From: a bacterium
Lineage (GTDB): Bacteria > Desulfobacterota > Binatia > Binatales > Binataceae
DNA length: 64,000 nucleotides
Reading direction: 5' to 3'
Assembly (NCBI GenBank): GCA_014896235.1
Contig: JADBKU010000019.1
Location: forward strand, 1-64,000
A program made the position numbers and the translations under genes. Below the pieces are notes generated by a model. That model was not told the origin of the DNA. It saw nothing but the letters and a program-made list of their open reading frames with translations, and searched no databases. Positions within the stretch are counted from its first letter, which is position 1. Every line of letters starts with the position of its first letter. This document shows positions 36,629 through 45,264 of this stretch, in pieces.

Positions 36629-38644
36629 ATGCCGCTGATTGGTCAACTCGCCCTCGCTCTCGCGCTGATTCTCGCCGTCTATTCCATTATCGCCAATGTG
36701 GTTGGCGCGCGCCGGTCGATTCCGACGCTGCTCGCCAGCGCCCGCCATGCGATTTGGGCGTATTGCGCGATGGTCACGGTCGCCGTCGCCGCGCTCGTGA
36801 TTTCACTGCTGCGCAGCGATTTTTCGCTTGAATACGTCGCTTCCTACACCAGCTATTCGCTGCCGACTTTTTACAAAATCACCGCGCTATGGGGCGGCCA
36901 GCAAGGCTCGCTGTTGCTCTGGACGTGGCTGCTCTCGCTCTTCACGGCGATCGCCGCTTTTCAGAACCGCCGGCGCAATCCCGAAATCGCGCCTTACGCG
37001 CTCGCGACGCTCGCCGCGGTCGCGATCTTTTTCCTCGGGATGCTGAATTTCGTCACGCGCCCGTTCGACATGCTGGCTGCGGTCGCGCGCGACGGCCAGG
37101 ACCTCAATCCGCTGCTGCAAAATTACTGGATGGCGATCCATCCGCCGTCCCTCTATACCGGCTACGTCAGCGCGAGCGTGCCGTTCGCCTTCGCCTCCGG
37201 CGCGCTGATCACCGGCCGCCTCGACGACGCTTGGATCCGCTCGACCCGCCGCTGGGCGATTTTCTCGTGGTTCTTTCTGACGCTCGGCAATCTCTTCGGC
37301 GCGCGATGGGCCTATGAAGTCCTCGGATGGGGCGGGTACTGGGCGTGGGACCCGGTCGAAAACGCCGCCTTCATGCCGTGGCTGGTGATGACCGCCTATC
37401 TGCATTCGGTGATGATCCAGGAGCGCAAGGACATGCTCAAAGTATGGAACCTTGCGCTGATCGGGATGGCTTTCGGACTGACGCTGTTCGGCACCTTTAT
37501 CACGCGCAGCGGCGTGATTTCCTCGGTCCATTCCTTCACGCAATCGGGCCTTGGCCCTTACTTCCTCACCTTCCTGATCGTGGTTGTGGCGGTCTACGCC
37601 GCGCTCTTGATCTGGCGGCTGCCGAAATTGCGGTCGCCCGCCGAATTCGAGTCGTATCTCTCGCGCGAGGCCGCGTTCCTTTTCAACAACCTGATTCTGG
37701 TCGGAATCGCGTTTGCGGTGTTCTGGGGCACGCTGTTTCCGGTGCTCTCGGAGGCCGTGCGCGGCGTCAAGATTACCGTCGGCCCGCCGTTTTTCGACAC
37801 GGTGAACGCGCCGCTGGCGCTCGGCCTGATCTTCCTGATGGGTTTCGGACCGCTGATCGCCTGGCGCCGCTCGTCGCTCGACAGCCTCGCCAAAACCTTC
37901 GCCTCGCCGGCGATTTTCGGCCTCGTCACCGGCGCCTGCGCGTTCGTCGCCGGGTTGCGCCAATGGTACGTGCTGGCCGCGCTTTCGCTGGGCGCGTTCG
38001 TGCTCGGCACGATCGTCGTCGAATTCCGCCGCGGCGTCGGCGCGCGGCGCCATCTGGTGCACGAATCCGCTCCGGCCGCGCTGGTCAATCTGGTCGCGAA
38101 GAACAATCGCCGTTACGGCGGCTACATCATTCACATTGGGGTGGTGATGGCTTTCGTCGGCATCGTCGCTTCGTCGTTCTTCCGCACCGAGATCAAAAAG
38201 AGCGTGCACGAGGGCGAATTCTTCCAGGTCGGTCCTTACAGCCTCCAGTATCTCGGAATCGAAACCACCGAGACGCCGCATGTCGAAACCTCGCGCGCGC
38301 GTATCGAGGTCCGCCGCGACGGCAAGCCGATCGCGATGATGTTGCCAGCCAAGCTTTTCTTCAAACGCAACCAGCAGCCCGCGACCGCCGTCGCAATTCG
38401 TTCCACTCCCGCAGCCGACCTCTACGTCGTGCTCGCGGGCATGGACGATCAGACCGGCCTCGTCACCTTTCAGGTTTTCCTTACGCCGCTGGTCTTTTGG
38501 CTCTGGGCGGGCGGCGTCGTGATGGCGTTCGGCACGGTGATAGCGATGTGGCCGAACGTGCGCGAACGCGCCGCGATCGCTGCGTCGCTTCGCGCTGCCG
38601 CCGAAACTCCGGCGGTTGACGAACCGCTCCGGAGGCGCGCCTGA
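36629..38644 (+). CDS. ccmF: cytochrome c heme lyase subunit CcmF
   Basis: 671 residues with about 14-15 membrane helices. The heme-handling WWD segment is VLGWGGYWAWDPVENAAFMPWL, and the CcmF-specific signature includes KMT-like YKITALWGGQQGSLLLWTW and FGTFITRSGVISSVHSFTQSGLG. A periplasmic loop near the C-terminus (FFRTEIKKSVHEGEFFQVGPYSLQYLGIE) is conserved. It receives heme from CcmE and attaches it to apocytochrome c with CcmH. It lies 16 bases after ccmE. The long 618-codon antisense frame opposite is a compositional shadow. Confidence 0.96.
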   Translation: MPLIGQLALALALILAVYSIIANVVGARRSIPTLLASARHAIWAYCAMVTVAVAALVISLLRSDFSLEYVASYTSYSLPTFYKITALWGGQQGSLLLWTWLLSLFTAIAAFQNRRRNPEIAPYALATLAAVAIFFLGMLNFVTRPFDMLAAVARDGQDLNPLLQNYWMAIHPPSLYTGYVSASVPFAFASGALITGRLDDAWIRSTRRWAIFSWFFLTLGNLFGARWAYEVLGWGGYWAWDPVENAAFMPWLVMTAYLHSVMIQERKDMLKVWNLALIGMAFGLTLFGTFITRSGVISSVHSFTQSGLGPYFLTFLIVVVAVYAALLIWRLPKLRSPAEFESYLSREAAFLFNNLILVGIAFAVFWGTLFPVLSEAVRGVKITVGPPFFDTVNAPLALGLIFLMGFGPLIAWRRSSLDSLAKTFASPAIFGLVTGACAFVAGLRQWYVLAALSLGAFVLGTIVVEFRRGVGARRHLVHESAPAALVNLVAKNNRRYGGYIIHIGVVMAFVGIVASSFFRTEIKKSVHEGEFFQVGPYSLQYLGIETTETPHVETSRARIEVRRDGKPIAMMLPAKLFFKRNQQPATAVAIRSTPAADLYVVLAGMDDQTGLVTFQVFLTPLVFWLWAGGVVMAFGTVIAMWPNVRERAAIAASLRAAAETPAVDEPLRRRA

Positions 38645-38646
38645 TC

Positions 38647-39150
38647 GTGTCACGGCTGAATTCCGGCCGGCCGCTGGCGCGCGCCGCTCTGCTGGTCGCG
38701 CTTGCGCTCGCGCTGGCGGTTCCGATCGCCGTCCGCGCCGCATCCACCGTCACCGCGCAGGAGGTCGAGGAAGGTTTGACCTGCCAGTGCGGATGCGGCC
38801 TGACGGTTGCGAACTGCAACCATCCGAATTGCGAATTTTCCGTGCCGGCGCGCGATCAGATCGAGGCGATGCTCCATCGCGGGATGACCGGCCCGCAGGT
38901 AATCGCGTTCTTCCGTCACAAGTACGGCGAAAAAATTCTTTCCGCTCCAACCACCACCGGCTTCAATCTGCTCGCCTGGGTGATGCCGTTCGCGGCGCTC
39001 CTCGGCGGCGGAATCTTCGTCGCCGTCGCGCTCGGCCGCTGGCGCGCCCATCCGGACATTCCGGCGCCTGCGCCTGAGCCAAACACCGCGAGCGGCGGCG
39101 ATGACGAGCTGCGGCGGCGGCTCGAACGCGACTTGCGCGAGGGTTTTTGA
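38647..39150 (+). CDS. ccmH: cytochrome c maturation thiol-redox protein CcmH, CxCxC variant
   Basis: 167 residues starting at a GTG two bases after the ccmF stop. A signal-like helix (residues 10-31) precedes the short helical domain and a second helix near residues 105-128 (LLAWVMPFAALLGGGIFVAVA). The canonical LRCxxC motif is replaced by LTCQCGCG with further cysteines at NCNHPNC, five cysteines at residues 46, 48, 50, 57 and 62. Relatives with this pattern occur in Gram-positive and deltaproteobacterial Ccm systems, from memory. It should reduce or present the apocytochrome CxxCH. The redox pair is not the classical one. Confidence 0.87.
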   Translation: MSRLNSGRPLARAALLVALALALAVPIAVRAASTVTAQEVEEGLTCQCGCGLTVANCNHPNCEFSVPARDQIEAMLHRGMTGPQVIAFFRHKYGEKILSAPTTTGFNLLAWVMPFAALLGGGIFVAVALGRWRAHPDIPAPAPEPNTASGGDDELRRRLERDLREGF

Positions 39151-39153
39151 CCT

Positions 39154-39678
39154 GTGGCGCTCAACACCGCGATCTATCTCGCCGCGATTTTGATCGTCGC
39201 CGCGGCCGCGCTCTTCGTCGCCGCGCCATTGATTGAAGGCGTGCGCCCCCGCCGCCGCGCCGCCGCGTCCGAACGCGAACGGCTGGAGCATCAGCGCGCC
39301 CTCGCCGTACAGGGCCTGCGCGAATTGGAATTCGATCACGAGATGGGCAAGCTCGACGAGGGCGATTACGCCGCGTTGAAACGCACGCTCGAAGAGCGCG
39401 CGCTGGCGGCGATGGCCGCGCTGGAGCGGCTTGCCGCGCCAGCCGCAACCAACGGCGCCGCGCCTGTTTCGCCCAACCCCGGCGGCGCCGCCCAACCGGG
39501 GTCGTTCGCCGGGAACGGGACTGCCGCTGTCACGCCCGAGTTTGACTCGAGCATCCCGCACAAGGACGGCGTGCGCTTTTGTCCGCAATGCGGCGGCCGT
39601 CTCGACCGGGACGCCCGCGCCTGTTCCGCCTGCGGAGCCGCCGTGACTCCCGCCGCCGGGCGCGCGACGGAAGCATGA
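39154..39678 (+). CDS. CcmI-like cytochrome c maturation protein with C-terminal zinc ribbon
   Basis: 174 residues from a GTG. Residues 5-30 form an N-terminal membrane helix, then a CcmI-like coiled region (RALAVQGLRELEFDHEMGKLDEGDYAALK) that resembles the first part of the apocytochrome chaperone CcmI. An Ala/Pro-rich linker follows, and residues about 140-165 contain two CxxC pairs (RFCPQCGGRLDRDARACSACG) that look like a zinc ribbon. The TPR domain of classical CcmI is missing. Its stop overlaps the ccmA start. Function is inferred from the gene position. Confidence 0.75.
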   Translation: MALNTAIYLAAILIVAAAALFVAAPLIEGVRPRRRAAASERERLEHQRALAVQGLRELEFDHEMGKLDEGDYAALKRTLEERALAAMAALERLAAPAATNGAAPVSPNPGGAAQPGSFAGNGTAAVTPEFDSSIPHKDGVRFCPQCGGRLDRDARACSACGAAVTPAAGRATEA

Positions 39679-40391
39679 TGGACGCGCCGGCGATCGAGGC
39701 GCGCGGGCTGTTCAAGAGCTTCGGCGCGGCTCCCGTCCTGCGCGGAATCGATCTGGCGATCGCTCCGGGCCGCGCGCTGATGATTATCGGGCGCAACGGC
39801 GCCGGAAAATCCACGCTGCTCCGGCTGCTCGCGGGACTCGGCGCTCCAAATGACGGCGAGGTCCGGCTTTTCGGAACGCCCAGCCGAAAACTCGAAGCCG
39901 CGGACCGCCGGCGCCTGGGCATGCTGACGCATCAGAGTTTCCTCTATCCGAATCTGACCGCGCGCGAGAATCTTGAGTTCTATTGCGCGCTCTATCGCGT
40001 CGCCGATTCCGCCGCCGCGATCGGGCGTTGGCTCGAACGCGTCGGCCTGGCGCGCTTCGCCGCCGAGCGGGTGCGCGCATTTTCGCGCGGCATGGAGCAG
40101 CGGCTCGCGCTGGCGCGCGCGCTGATTCATCGCCCGGACGCGCTGCTTATGGACGAGCCGTTCGCGGCGCTCGATCCCGACGGCGCCGAACTCGCCGCAA
40201 CCTTGATTCGCGAAGCGCTCGCCCGCGGCTGCGCCGTCGCGCTCACGGCCCATCGCGCGTTCGATCTCGATGCGGGTCGCTGCACGGCGCGCGAACTCGT
40301 GCGCGGCCGGCTGCTCGACGCGCCCGCCAACGCGGCCTCCGCCGAACGCGCAGAATATCCGCCTGCGCATCCCGGCGTCGGGGCGCGCTGA
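39675..40391 (+). CDS. ccmA: heme exporter ATP-binding protein CcmA
   Basis: 238 residues from an ATG that overlaps the preceding stop (ATGA). Walker A is GRNGAGKST, the Q-loop is LGMLTHQSFLYPNLT, the ABC signature is the altered AFSRGMEQRLALARAL rather than LSGGQ, and Walker B is ALLMDEPFAALDPDG. The H-loop is LTAHRAF. It powers CcmABCD-mediated release of holo-CcmE. The relaxed signature is common in CcmA-like ABC proteins. Coupling with CcmB, eight bases downstream, is expected. Confidence 0.9.
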   Translation: MMDAPAIEARGLFKSFGAAPVLRGIDLAIAPGRALMIIGRNGAGKSTLLRLLAGLGAPNDGEVRLFGTPSRKLEAADRRRLGMLTHQSFLYPNLTARENLEFYCALYRVADSAAAIGRWLERVGLARFAAERVRAFSRGMEQRLALARALIHRPDALLMDEPFAALDPDGAELAATLIREALARGCAVALTAHRAFDLDAGRCTARELVRGRLLDAPANAASAERAEYPPAHPGVGAR

Positions 40392-40398
40392 TCCGCCG

Positions 40399-41073
40399 AT
40401 GGCCGGTTTCGTCGCCGTATTGCGCAAAGACCTCACGCTCGAACTGCGCGGCGGCGAAAGCACGCTCGCGCTGGTGGCGCTGTCGATCCTGATCCTGATC
40501 GTGATGGTCTTCGCGCTGAATCCGGCCGGCGGCGCCGCCGACGCGCCGATCGCGGCGGGCGCGCTCTGGGTCGCGATGATCTTCGCCGGGATGGCGGGCG
40601 CGGCCCGCACCGTGCTCGCGGAGCGCGACAACGGATGCCTGCGCGCGCTCTACCTGAGCCCGCTCGATCGCGGCGCCATCTTTCTCGCCAAACTCGCGGC
40701 CGCCTCGATCTTCATGGTCGTCGCCGAGGCGGCGGTGGTCCTGATGCTGGTGCTGTTTTTCAATCTGGATTTCGATTTGCGGCTGGTCCGGATGCTGCCG
40801 GCGCTCGCGCTCGGCCTGATCGGTTTCGCCGCGCTCGCCACGCTGCTGGCGGCGATTTCCGGCCGCGTGCATGCGGGCGACCTGCTGATGCCGCTGCTCG
40901 CGGTGCCGATGTATGTGCCGGCGCTGATCGCCGGGGTCAAAGCCAGCGCCGCCGCGCTGGGCGGCGCGCAGTGGAGCGCGATGGGCCAGTGGCTGCGCAT
41001 AATGATCGCGTTCGACGTGCTCTTCGTCGCCGCCGGCTTTATCCTGTTCGAACATCTGCTGGGTGAGGATTGA
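40399..41073 (+). CDS. ccmB: heme exporter membrane protein CcmB
   Basis: 224 residues, six membrane helices with short loops. FVAVLRKDLTLELRGGESTLALVALSILILIVMVFAL and LAERDNGCLRALYLSPLDRGAIFLAKLAAASIFMVVAEA are CcmB-like. It pairs with CcmA as an ABC-type complex that works on holo-CcmE. The stop is nine bases before ccmC. The ATG at 40399 is preferred over upstream starts that would extend into ccmA. Confidence 0.9.
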   Translation: MAGFVAVLRKDLTLELRGGESTLALVALSILILIVMVFALNPAGGAADAPIAAGALWVAMIFAGMAGAARTVLAERDNGCLRALYLSPLDRGAIFLAKLAAASIFMVVAEAAVVLMLVLFFNLDFDLRLVRMLPALALGLIGFAALATLLAAISGRVHAGDLLMPLLAVPMYVPALIAGVKASAAALGGAQWSAMGQWLRIMIAFDVLFVAAGFILFEHLLGED

Positions 41074-41082
41074 TCGCCGCCG

Positions 41083-41790
41083 ATGGCCAACACGTTCACG
41101 CGCACGCTCGCCGCCCTGACCGGCCTGCTGATGTTCGCCGCGATCTACATGACCTTCGTCTTTGTGCCGACCGAAGCGGAGCAGGGCATCGTGCAGCGAA
41201 TCTTCTATTTCCACGTGCCCTGCGCGTGGGTCGCCTTCGCCGCGTTCGGAATCGTCGCGATCTCGGGAATCTTCTATCTCTGGCTGGGCGGGCAGATCTG
41301 GGACGACCTTGGTTACACCTGCGCTGAAATCGGAATGGTCTTCTGCACGCTGGTCCTGGTCACCGGCTCAATCTGGGCGCGCCCGATCTGGGGCGTCTGG
41401 TGGACGTGGGATTCGCGCCTCACCACGACGCTGATCCTGTGGCTGCTGTACGGCGGCTACCTGATGCTGCGCGCGATGGCCGGCGATTCGCCGCAGGTGG
41501 CGCGCTTCGCCGCAGTGATCGGAATCGTCGCGGCGGCCGACGTTCCGGTGATCGTCGTTTCGGTCCGGCTCTGGCGCACGATCCATCCGGCGGTGCTGAT
41601 CACCAAACAGGGACAGCACGGGCTGACCGATCCGCGGATGGTCGCGACGCTGCTGGTCGCGCTCGCCGCCTTCACCGCACTCTTTGCATTGCTGCTGCTG
41701 ATCCGGTTCGCGAGCCTGCGCACGCGCTCGCGGCTCGCCGCGCTCGAGCGCGAACTTAATCTGATCGATGCGGCGGCGGGAGACCTGTGA
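41083..41790 (+). CDS. ccmC: heme handling protein CcmC
   Basis: 235 residues with six membrane helices. QRIFYFHVPCAWVAFAAF contains the first heme-axial His, the tryptophan-rich periplasmic WWD loop is PIWGVWWTWDSRLTTTLILWLLY, and a second periplasmic His lies in LWRTIHPAVL. It loads heme onto CcmE with CcmD. The ccmC stop TGA shares its last base with the ccmD start (TGATG), so both are coupled. Confidence 0.96.
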   Translation: MANTFTRTLAALTGLLMFAAIYMTFVFVPTEAEQGIVQRIFYFHVPCAWVAFAAFGIVAISGIFYLWLGGQIWDDLGYTCAEIGMVFCTLVLVTGSIWARPIWGVWWTWDSRLTTTLILWLLYGGYLMLRAMAGDSPQVARFAAVIGIVAAADVPVIVVSVRLWRTIHPAVLITKQGQHGLTDPRMVATLLVALAAFTALFALLLLIRFASLRTRSRLAALERELNLIDAAAGDL

Positions 41791-41960
41791 TGGAGAATCT
41801 TGGCTATCTCGGCGCGGCCTACGCGATAATCTTCGGCGTGATTTTCCTCTACGTGATTTTCATCCAGCGCCGGCAGGCGAAACTCGACGAGCGGATGCGC
41901 GCGATGGAGGCGCGCCTGGCCGAGGTGCGCGACCATCTGCGGCGCCGCTCCGCCGACTGA
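41790..41960 (+). CDS. ccmD: CcmD-like small membrane protein
   Basis: A 56-residue frame. The N-terminal half is a single membrane helix (YLGAAYAIIFGVIFLYVIFI) with a tyrosine near its start and a basic RR at its end, and the C-terminal half is a charged amphipathic helix (MEARLAEVRDHLRRRSAD). Such short peptides help release holo-CcmE from CcmABC. It follows ccmC with a one-base overlap and is the last ccm gene. Homology is inferred from size, topology and position because CcmD sequences are very divergent. Confidence 0.75.
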   Translation: MENLGYLGAAYAIIFGVIFLYVIFIQRRQAKLDERMRAMEARLAEVRDHLRRRSAD

Positions 41961-42032
41961 AGCATCCCCGCCGCCGTCCTTTTTATTTATGTCAAGCCTG
42001 GGCATGACTTGCGGGTTCGTTGCGGCGCGCGT

Positions 42033-42629
42033 TCAATGCTTGGATCGGCCGGACGTGGATGCGCTCCCGCGTTTCTTGCGGCGGCGCTTGCGTTTGCGGC
42101 GGACGCCTCCCGCCCCCGCATTCGGCGGCGGATCGGCGGGCCGTTCGGCCGCTTTCGTTGGCGGCGTCGGCGACGCCGGCGCGCCCGGCAGTTCGGCGAT
42201 ATCCGGAATCACCCGCGTGGTCCAAAGACCAAAGCCGCCGATCGCCACGAACAGAATCCCGATCGGAAACATCATCCGGCCCAGCACCGCCATCCCGACG
42301 CTGAACGCGATCAGGCTCGCGCCGCAAGTTAGGATGCTCGAAATTTCGAGCGCGCGCCGATTCCGTTCCCGCCATGCGATCCATTCCGCAATCGCAAGGC
42401 CGATCGCGCCGAGCAGGAACGACGCTCCCGTCAACATCCCTCCGCGCGCGGTGGTATAGACTGCGTGCGGCGTGATCGATCCCATCGCGAGCGCGATCGC
42501 CGCGACCGGATTGAACGAGCAGATGAGAAAGGCCGCCGCGAGCAGCGCGTACCATCCGCCGCTTCCCGCGCCAAGGATTCCGCCGCTCGCGCGTGCCGGA
42601 GCGGACGATTGTGCCTGCGTTTCAGCCAT
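42033..42629 (-). CDS. hypothetical integral membrane protein with basic tail
   Basis: 198 residues with four membrane segments in residues 25-135 (WYALLAAAFLICSFNPVAAIALAMG, MLTGASFLLGAIGLAIAEWIA, ISSILTCGASLIAFSVGMAVLG, MMFPIGILFVAIGGFGLW). After residue 150 it has a Pro/Ala linker and a strongly basic C-terminus (RRKRKRRRKKRG) typical of nucleic-acid or phosphate-binding tails, or simply of low complexity. I recognise no family. It is antiparallel to the ccm operon and convergent with it. Confidence 0.55.
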   Translation of the reverse strand: MAETQAQSSAPARASGGILGAGSGGWYALLAAAFLICSFNPVAAIALAMGSITPHAVYTTARGGMLTGASFLLGAIGLAIAEWIAWRERNRRALEISSILTCGASLIAFSVGMAVLGRMMFPIGILFVAIGGFGLWTTRVIPDIAELPGAPASPTPPTKAAERPADPPPNAGAGGVRRKRKRRRKKRGSASTSGRSKH

Positions 42630-42760
42630 CGATGCGAAGCGCCATGGTTTTGCCGGGCGCCTTGCGCCTGCCAGATTGATTCAATTTACTGGATCGGAAT
42701 GGCGCGGCGAATAGCGCCACGCGGCGTTCGCGCGGCGAGGCGCACGCCAAACTTCAAGTG

Positions 42761-43870
42761 ATGGTTGAAAATGCCTCCGCGGCGCAGGGCGCTCGCATCC
42801 CGGCCGGAATCCACGGCGCGGCCGGGCGTATATTGGTCAAAGAGGTCAACTGGCTGGGCGATCTCGTGATCAGCCTGCCTGCCTTGCGCGCGATTCGCGC
42901 CGGCTTTCCGCTGGCGAAGCTGGCGGTGATGGTCAAGCGGGAACTGGCCGGTTTTTTCGACGGAATGGCCTGGGTGGACGAGGTGATCCCGTACACGATC
43001 CGCCGGGGATGGCCGGGCGTGCGCGACCGGCTGCGCGCGATCGGGAAAATCCGCGCCGGCAAATTCGATTTGGCGGTGCTGTTTCCCAACAGTTTCGAGT
43101 CGGCGCTGTGGGCCACCCTCGCGGGCGTGCCGCGGCGGGCTGGATTTATTGCCGACGGGCGCGGCCGGATGCTGACCCATGGCGCGCGGCCCGACGCCGC
43201 CGCGATGAGCGGCCATCAGAGCGCCTGGTGGCTCGGGATGGTCCGCGCGACGCTCGGAATCGCGCCGCCGCCGGAGCCGGAGGTTCCACGGCTCGAAGTC
43301 GCGCGCGCGCATGAAGAAAAAATGCGCGCGTGGCTGGCGGAACGTCGTGTAACGCCCGAGGCGCCGCTGATCGCGCTCGCGCCGGCGGCGGCCTATGGTC
43401 CCGCGAAGGAATGGCCGGAGGTGCGCTTCACCGGACTCATCGAAACGCCGCAGCGCTTCGGCGCGGAATGCGTGATGGTGGGCGCGCCCGGCGAGCGCGG
43501 ACTGTGCGAAAAGATCGCGATAGCCAGCCGCCCCGGAGCGATAGTCGCCGCGGGCGAGACAGGAATCGGCGAACTGATCGCGCTGCTTTCGCTGTGCGAC
43601 GGATTCATCGGCAACGATTCCGGCGCGATGCATCTGTCGGCCGCGCTCGGCATCCCCGCGATCGGCATCTTCGGTTCGACCAATCCCGATCGTACCGGAC
43701 CGCGCGGTCCGCGCGCCGGCTTCGTGTATCATCGCGTGCGATGCAGTCCGTGCCTCGCCCGCACCTGCCGCTATGGCCATTACGATTGCCTGCGCGGCGT
43801 CACGGTCGAGGAAGTCGCGGGCGCGCTGATGGCGGCGGGCGCGTTTGCCGGAGTCGCCGGCAAAAACTAA
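42761..43870 (+). CDS. lipopolysaccharide heptosyltransferase (GT9 family, WaaF-like)
   Basis: 369 residues from the ATG at 42761; a GTG is adjacent. N-terminus KEVNWLGDLVISLPALRAIR, the donor-site signature FIGNDSGAMHLSAALGIPAIGIFGSTNPDRTGP, and C-terminal cysteines (VRCSPCLARTCRYGHYDCL) mark a WaaF-type ADP-heptose transferase. It would add the second heptose of the inner core. It is distinct from the GT9 at 471-1628. It precedes lpxD, so it is part of an LPS gene group. Confidence 0.9.
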   Translation: MVENASAAQGARIPAGIHGAAGRILVKEVNWLGDLVISLPALRAIRAGFPLAKLAVMVKRELAGFFDGMAWVDEVIPYTIRRGWPGVRDRLRAIGKIRAGKFDLAVLFPNSFESALWATLAGVPRRAGFIADGRGRMLTHGARPDAAAMSGHQSAWWLGMVRATLGIAPPPEPEVPRLEVARAHEEKMRAWLAERRVTPEAPLIALAPAAAYGPAKEWPEVRFTGLIETPQRFGAECVMVGAPGERGLCEKIAIASRPGAIVAAGETGIGELIALLSLCDGFIGNDSGAMHLSAALGIPAIGIFGSTNPDRTGPRGPRAGFVYHRVRCSPCLARTCRYGHYDCLRGVTVEEVAGALMAAGAFAGVAGKN

Positions 43871-43927
43871 AGCGCTACTTTAGATTGGACGGAACGCGGA
43901 TGCGGCGCCGTCCGGGAGCATCGACGG

Positions 43928-44953
43928 ATGAAGCTGGGTGAGATTGCGGCGCGGCTGGGACTGGAACTCGACGGCGACGGCGAAATCGAAATCACGATGC
44001 CGGCGCCGATCGAGGCGGCGGGACCGGGCACGATAACCTTCGCGGTCGGACCGAAATACGCGGCGGCGCTCAAGGCGAGCGCGGCGGCCTGCGCGATCGT
44101 TCCGCCGGAACTGCGCGCGGCGGCGCCGGGCGCGGCGATCGTGAGCGGCAATCCGGCGTTTGACTTCGCGCGCGTGCTCGGCTTGTTCTTTCCGCCCTAC
44201 CGGCCGGCGCCCGGAATCGACCGGACGGCCGTGATCGCCCCTGACGCGAAAATCGGCGCGGACGCTTCGATCGGCGCCTATTGCGTGATCGGCGCGGGCG
44301 CGACAATCGGCCGCAACGCCGTGCTCCATCCGCACGTGACGATCTATCCCGGCGTGCGAATCGGCGCCGACTTCGTCGCGCATAGCGGCGTTGCGATTCG
44401 CGAGGGCGTGACGATCGGCGACCGTGTGACGATTCTGAACGGCGCGGTGATCGGCGCGGACGGATTCGGCTTCGTCGAGCATAACGGCGACCTGGTGAAG
44501 GTGCCGCAGGTCGGGAGCGTGATCATCGAGGACGACGTTGAGATTGGCGCGAACACCACGATCGATCGCGCGACGATGGGCGCGACGATCGTGCGTCGCG
44601 GCGTGAAGCTCGATAACCTGATCCAGATTGGCCACAACTGCGAACTTGGCGAGTACTCGCGGATGGCGGCCCAAGCGGGACTGGCCGGCTCGGTGCGAAT
44701 CGGCAAGTGGTGCCAGTTCGGCGGCCAGTCGGGTTCGGCCGATCATGTCCGGGTCGGCGACCGGGCGCGGGTAATCGCGCAGGCGGGCGTGCATAACGAC
44801 CTGCCCGACGACGCGCTGGTGGGAGGCGCGCCGGCGATCGATATGAAGGTGTTCCGCCGGATGGTCGCGGTCGAGCCGCGGCTGCCGGAAATCGCGCGGC
44901 GTTTGCGCGCGATCGAGCAGCGGCTTGGCATTCGCGGCCGAAGCGGCGATTGA
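43928..44953 (+). CDS. lpxD: UDP-3-O-(3-hydroxyacyl)glucosamine N-acyltransferase LpxD
   Basis: 341 residues. An N-terminal uridine-binding domain (LGEIAARLGLELDGDGEIEIT) precedes a long beta-helix of hexapeptides. GVTIGDRVTILNGAVIGADGFGF, NTTIDRATMGATIV and LIQIGHNCELGE (with the catalytic His) are LpxD signatures, followed by GLAGSVRIGKWCQFGGQSG and HNDLPDDALVGGAPA. It adds the second acyl chain in lipid A synthesis. It follows the WaaF-like gene by 57 bases; LpxA, which acts before it, is at 33387. Confidence 0.95.
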   Translation: MKLGEIAARLGLELDGDGEIEITMPAPIEAAGPGTITFAVGPKYAAALKASAAACAIVPPELRAAAPGAAIVSGNPAFDFARVLGLFFPPYRPAPGIDRTAVIAPDAKIGADASIGAYCVIGAGATIGRNAVLHPHVTIYPGVRIGADFVAHSGVAIREGVTIGDRVTILNGAVIGADGFGFVEHNGDLVKVPQVGSVIIEDDVEIGANTTIDRATMGATIVRRGVKLDNLIQIGHNCELGEYSRMAAQAGLAGSVRIGKWCQFGGQSGSADHVRVGDRARVIAQAGVHNDLPDDALVGGAPAIDMKVFRRMVAVEPRLPEIARRLRAIEQRLGIRGRSGD

Positions 44954-44989
44954 GCGGACGGACACGGCTGGAACTCAAGTGGGGAGGGG

Positions 44990-45256
44990 ATGGCGGTACG
45001 CAGGATGGCGGTTAGGGTACGGATATGGGCGCGAGACGGCGGCAGATGGCTGCTGATGGCGGCGGTGGCGGTCGGGATGGCGACGTCGTGCGCTGGATGT
45101 ATCTGGCTGGCGATTCCGAGCCTCGCCTATCAGGGCTACAAGTATGAGCACGGCGGCGGGTCGCAGACGACTTCGAGCCAGCAAAACACGTCGAAGCAGT
45201 CCAAATCGTCGCACACGGCCGCGGCCGTGACGCCGAACAGTTCGAACACGGAGTGA
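44990..45256 (+). CDS. small hypothetical protein with N-terminal hydrophobic segment
   Basis: 88 residues, with ATGs at 44990 and 45005 as alternatives and GGGGAGGGG just upstream. A hydrophobic stretch (WLLMAAVAVGMATSCAGCIWLAIP) resembles a signal or lipoprotein signal (a Cys follows a TSCAG run), then a short YQGYKYEHGG and a Ser/Thr/Gln-rich tail with SKQSKSSHTAAA. No family recognised. It follows lpxD by 36 bases and is convergent with the uracil-DNA glycosylase. It could be a lipoprotein. Confidence 0.5.
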   Translation: MAVRRMAVRVRIWARDGGRWLLMAAVAVGMATSCAGCIWLAIPSLAYQGYKYEHGGGSQTTSSQQNTSKQSKSSHTAAAVTPNSSNTE

Positions 45257-45264
45257 CGCCCGGT

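Noticed and set aside
36887-38743. 618-codon open frame on the minus strand opposite ccmF
   Set aside because: It has charged, low-complexity Arg/Glu/His-rich composition, no recognisable domain, and mirrors a well-supported membrane protein; it is a high-GC antisense shadow.
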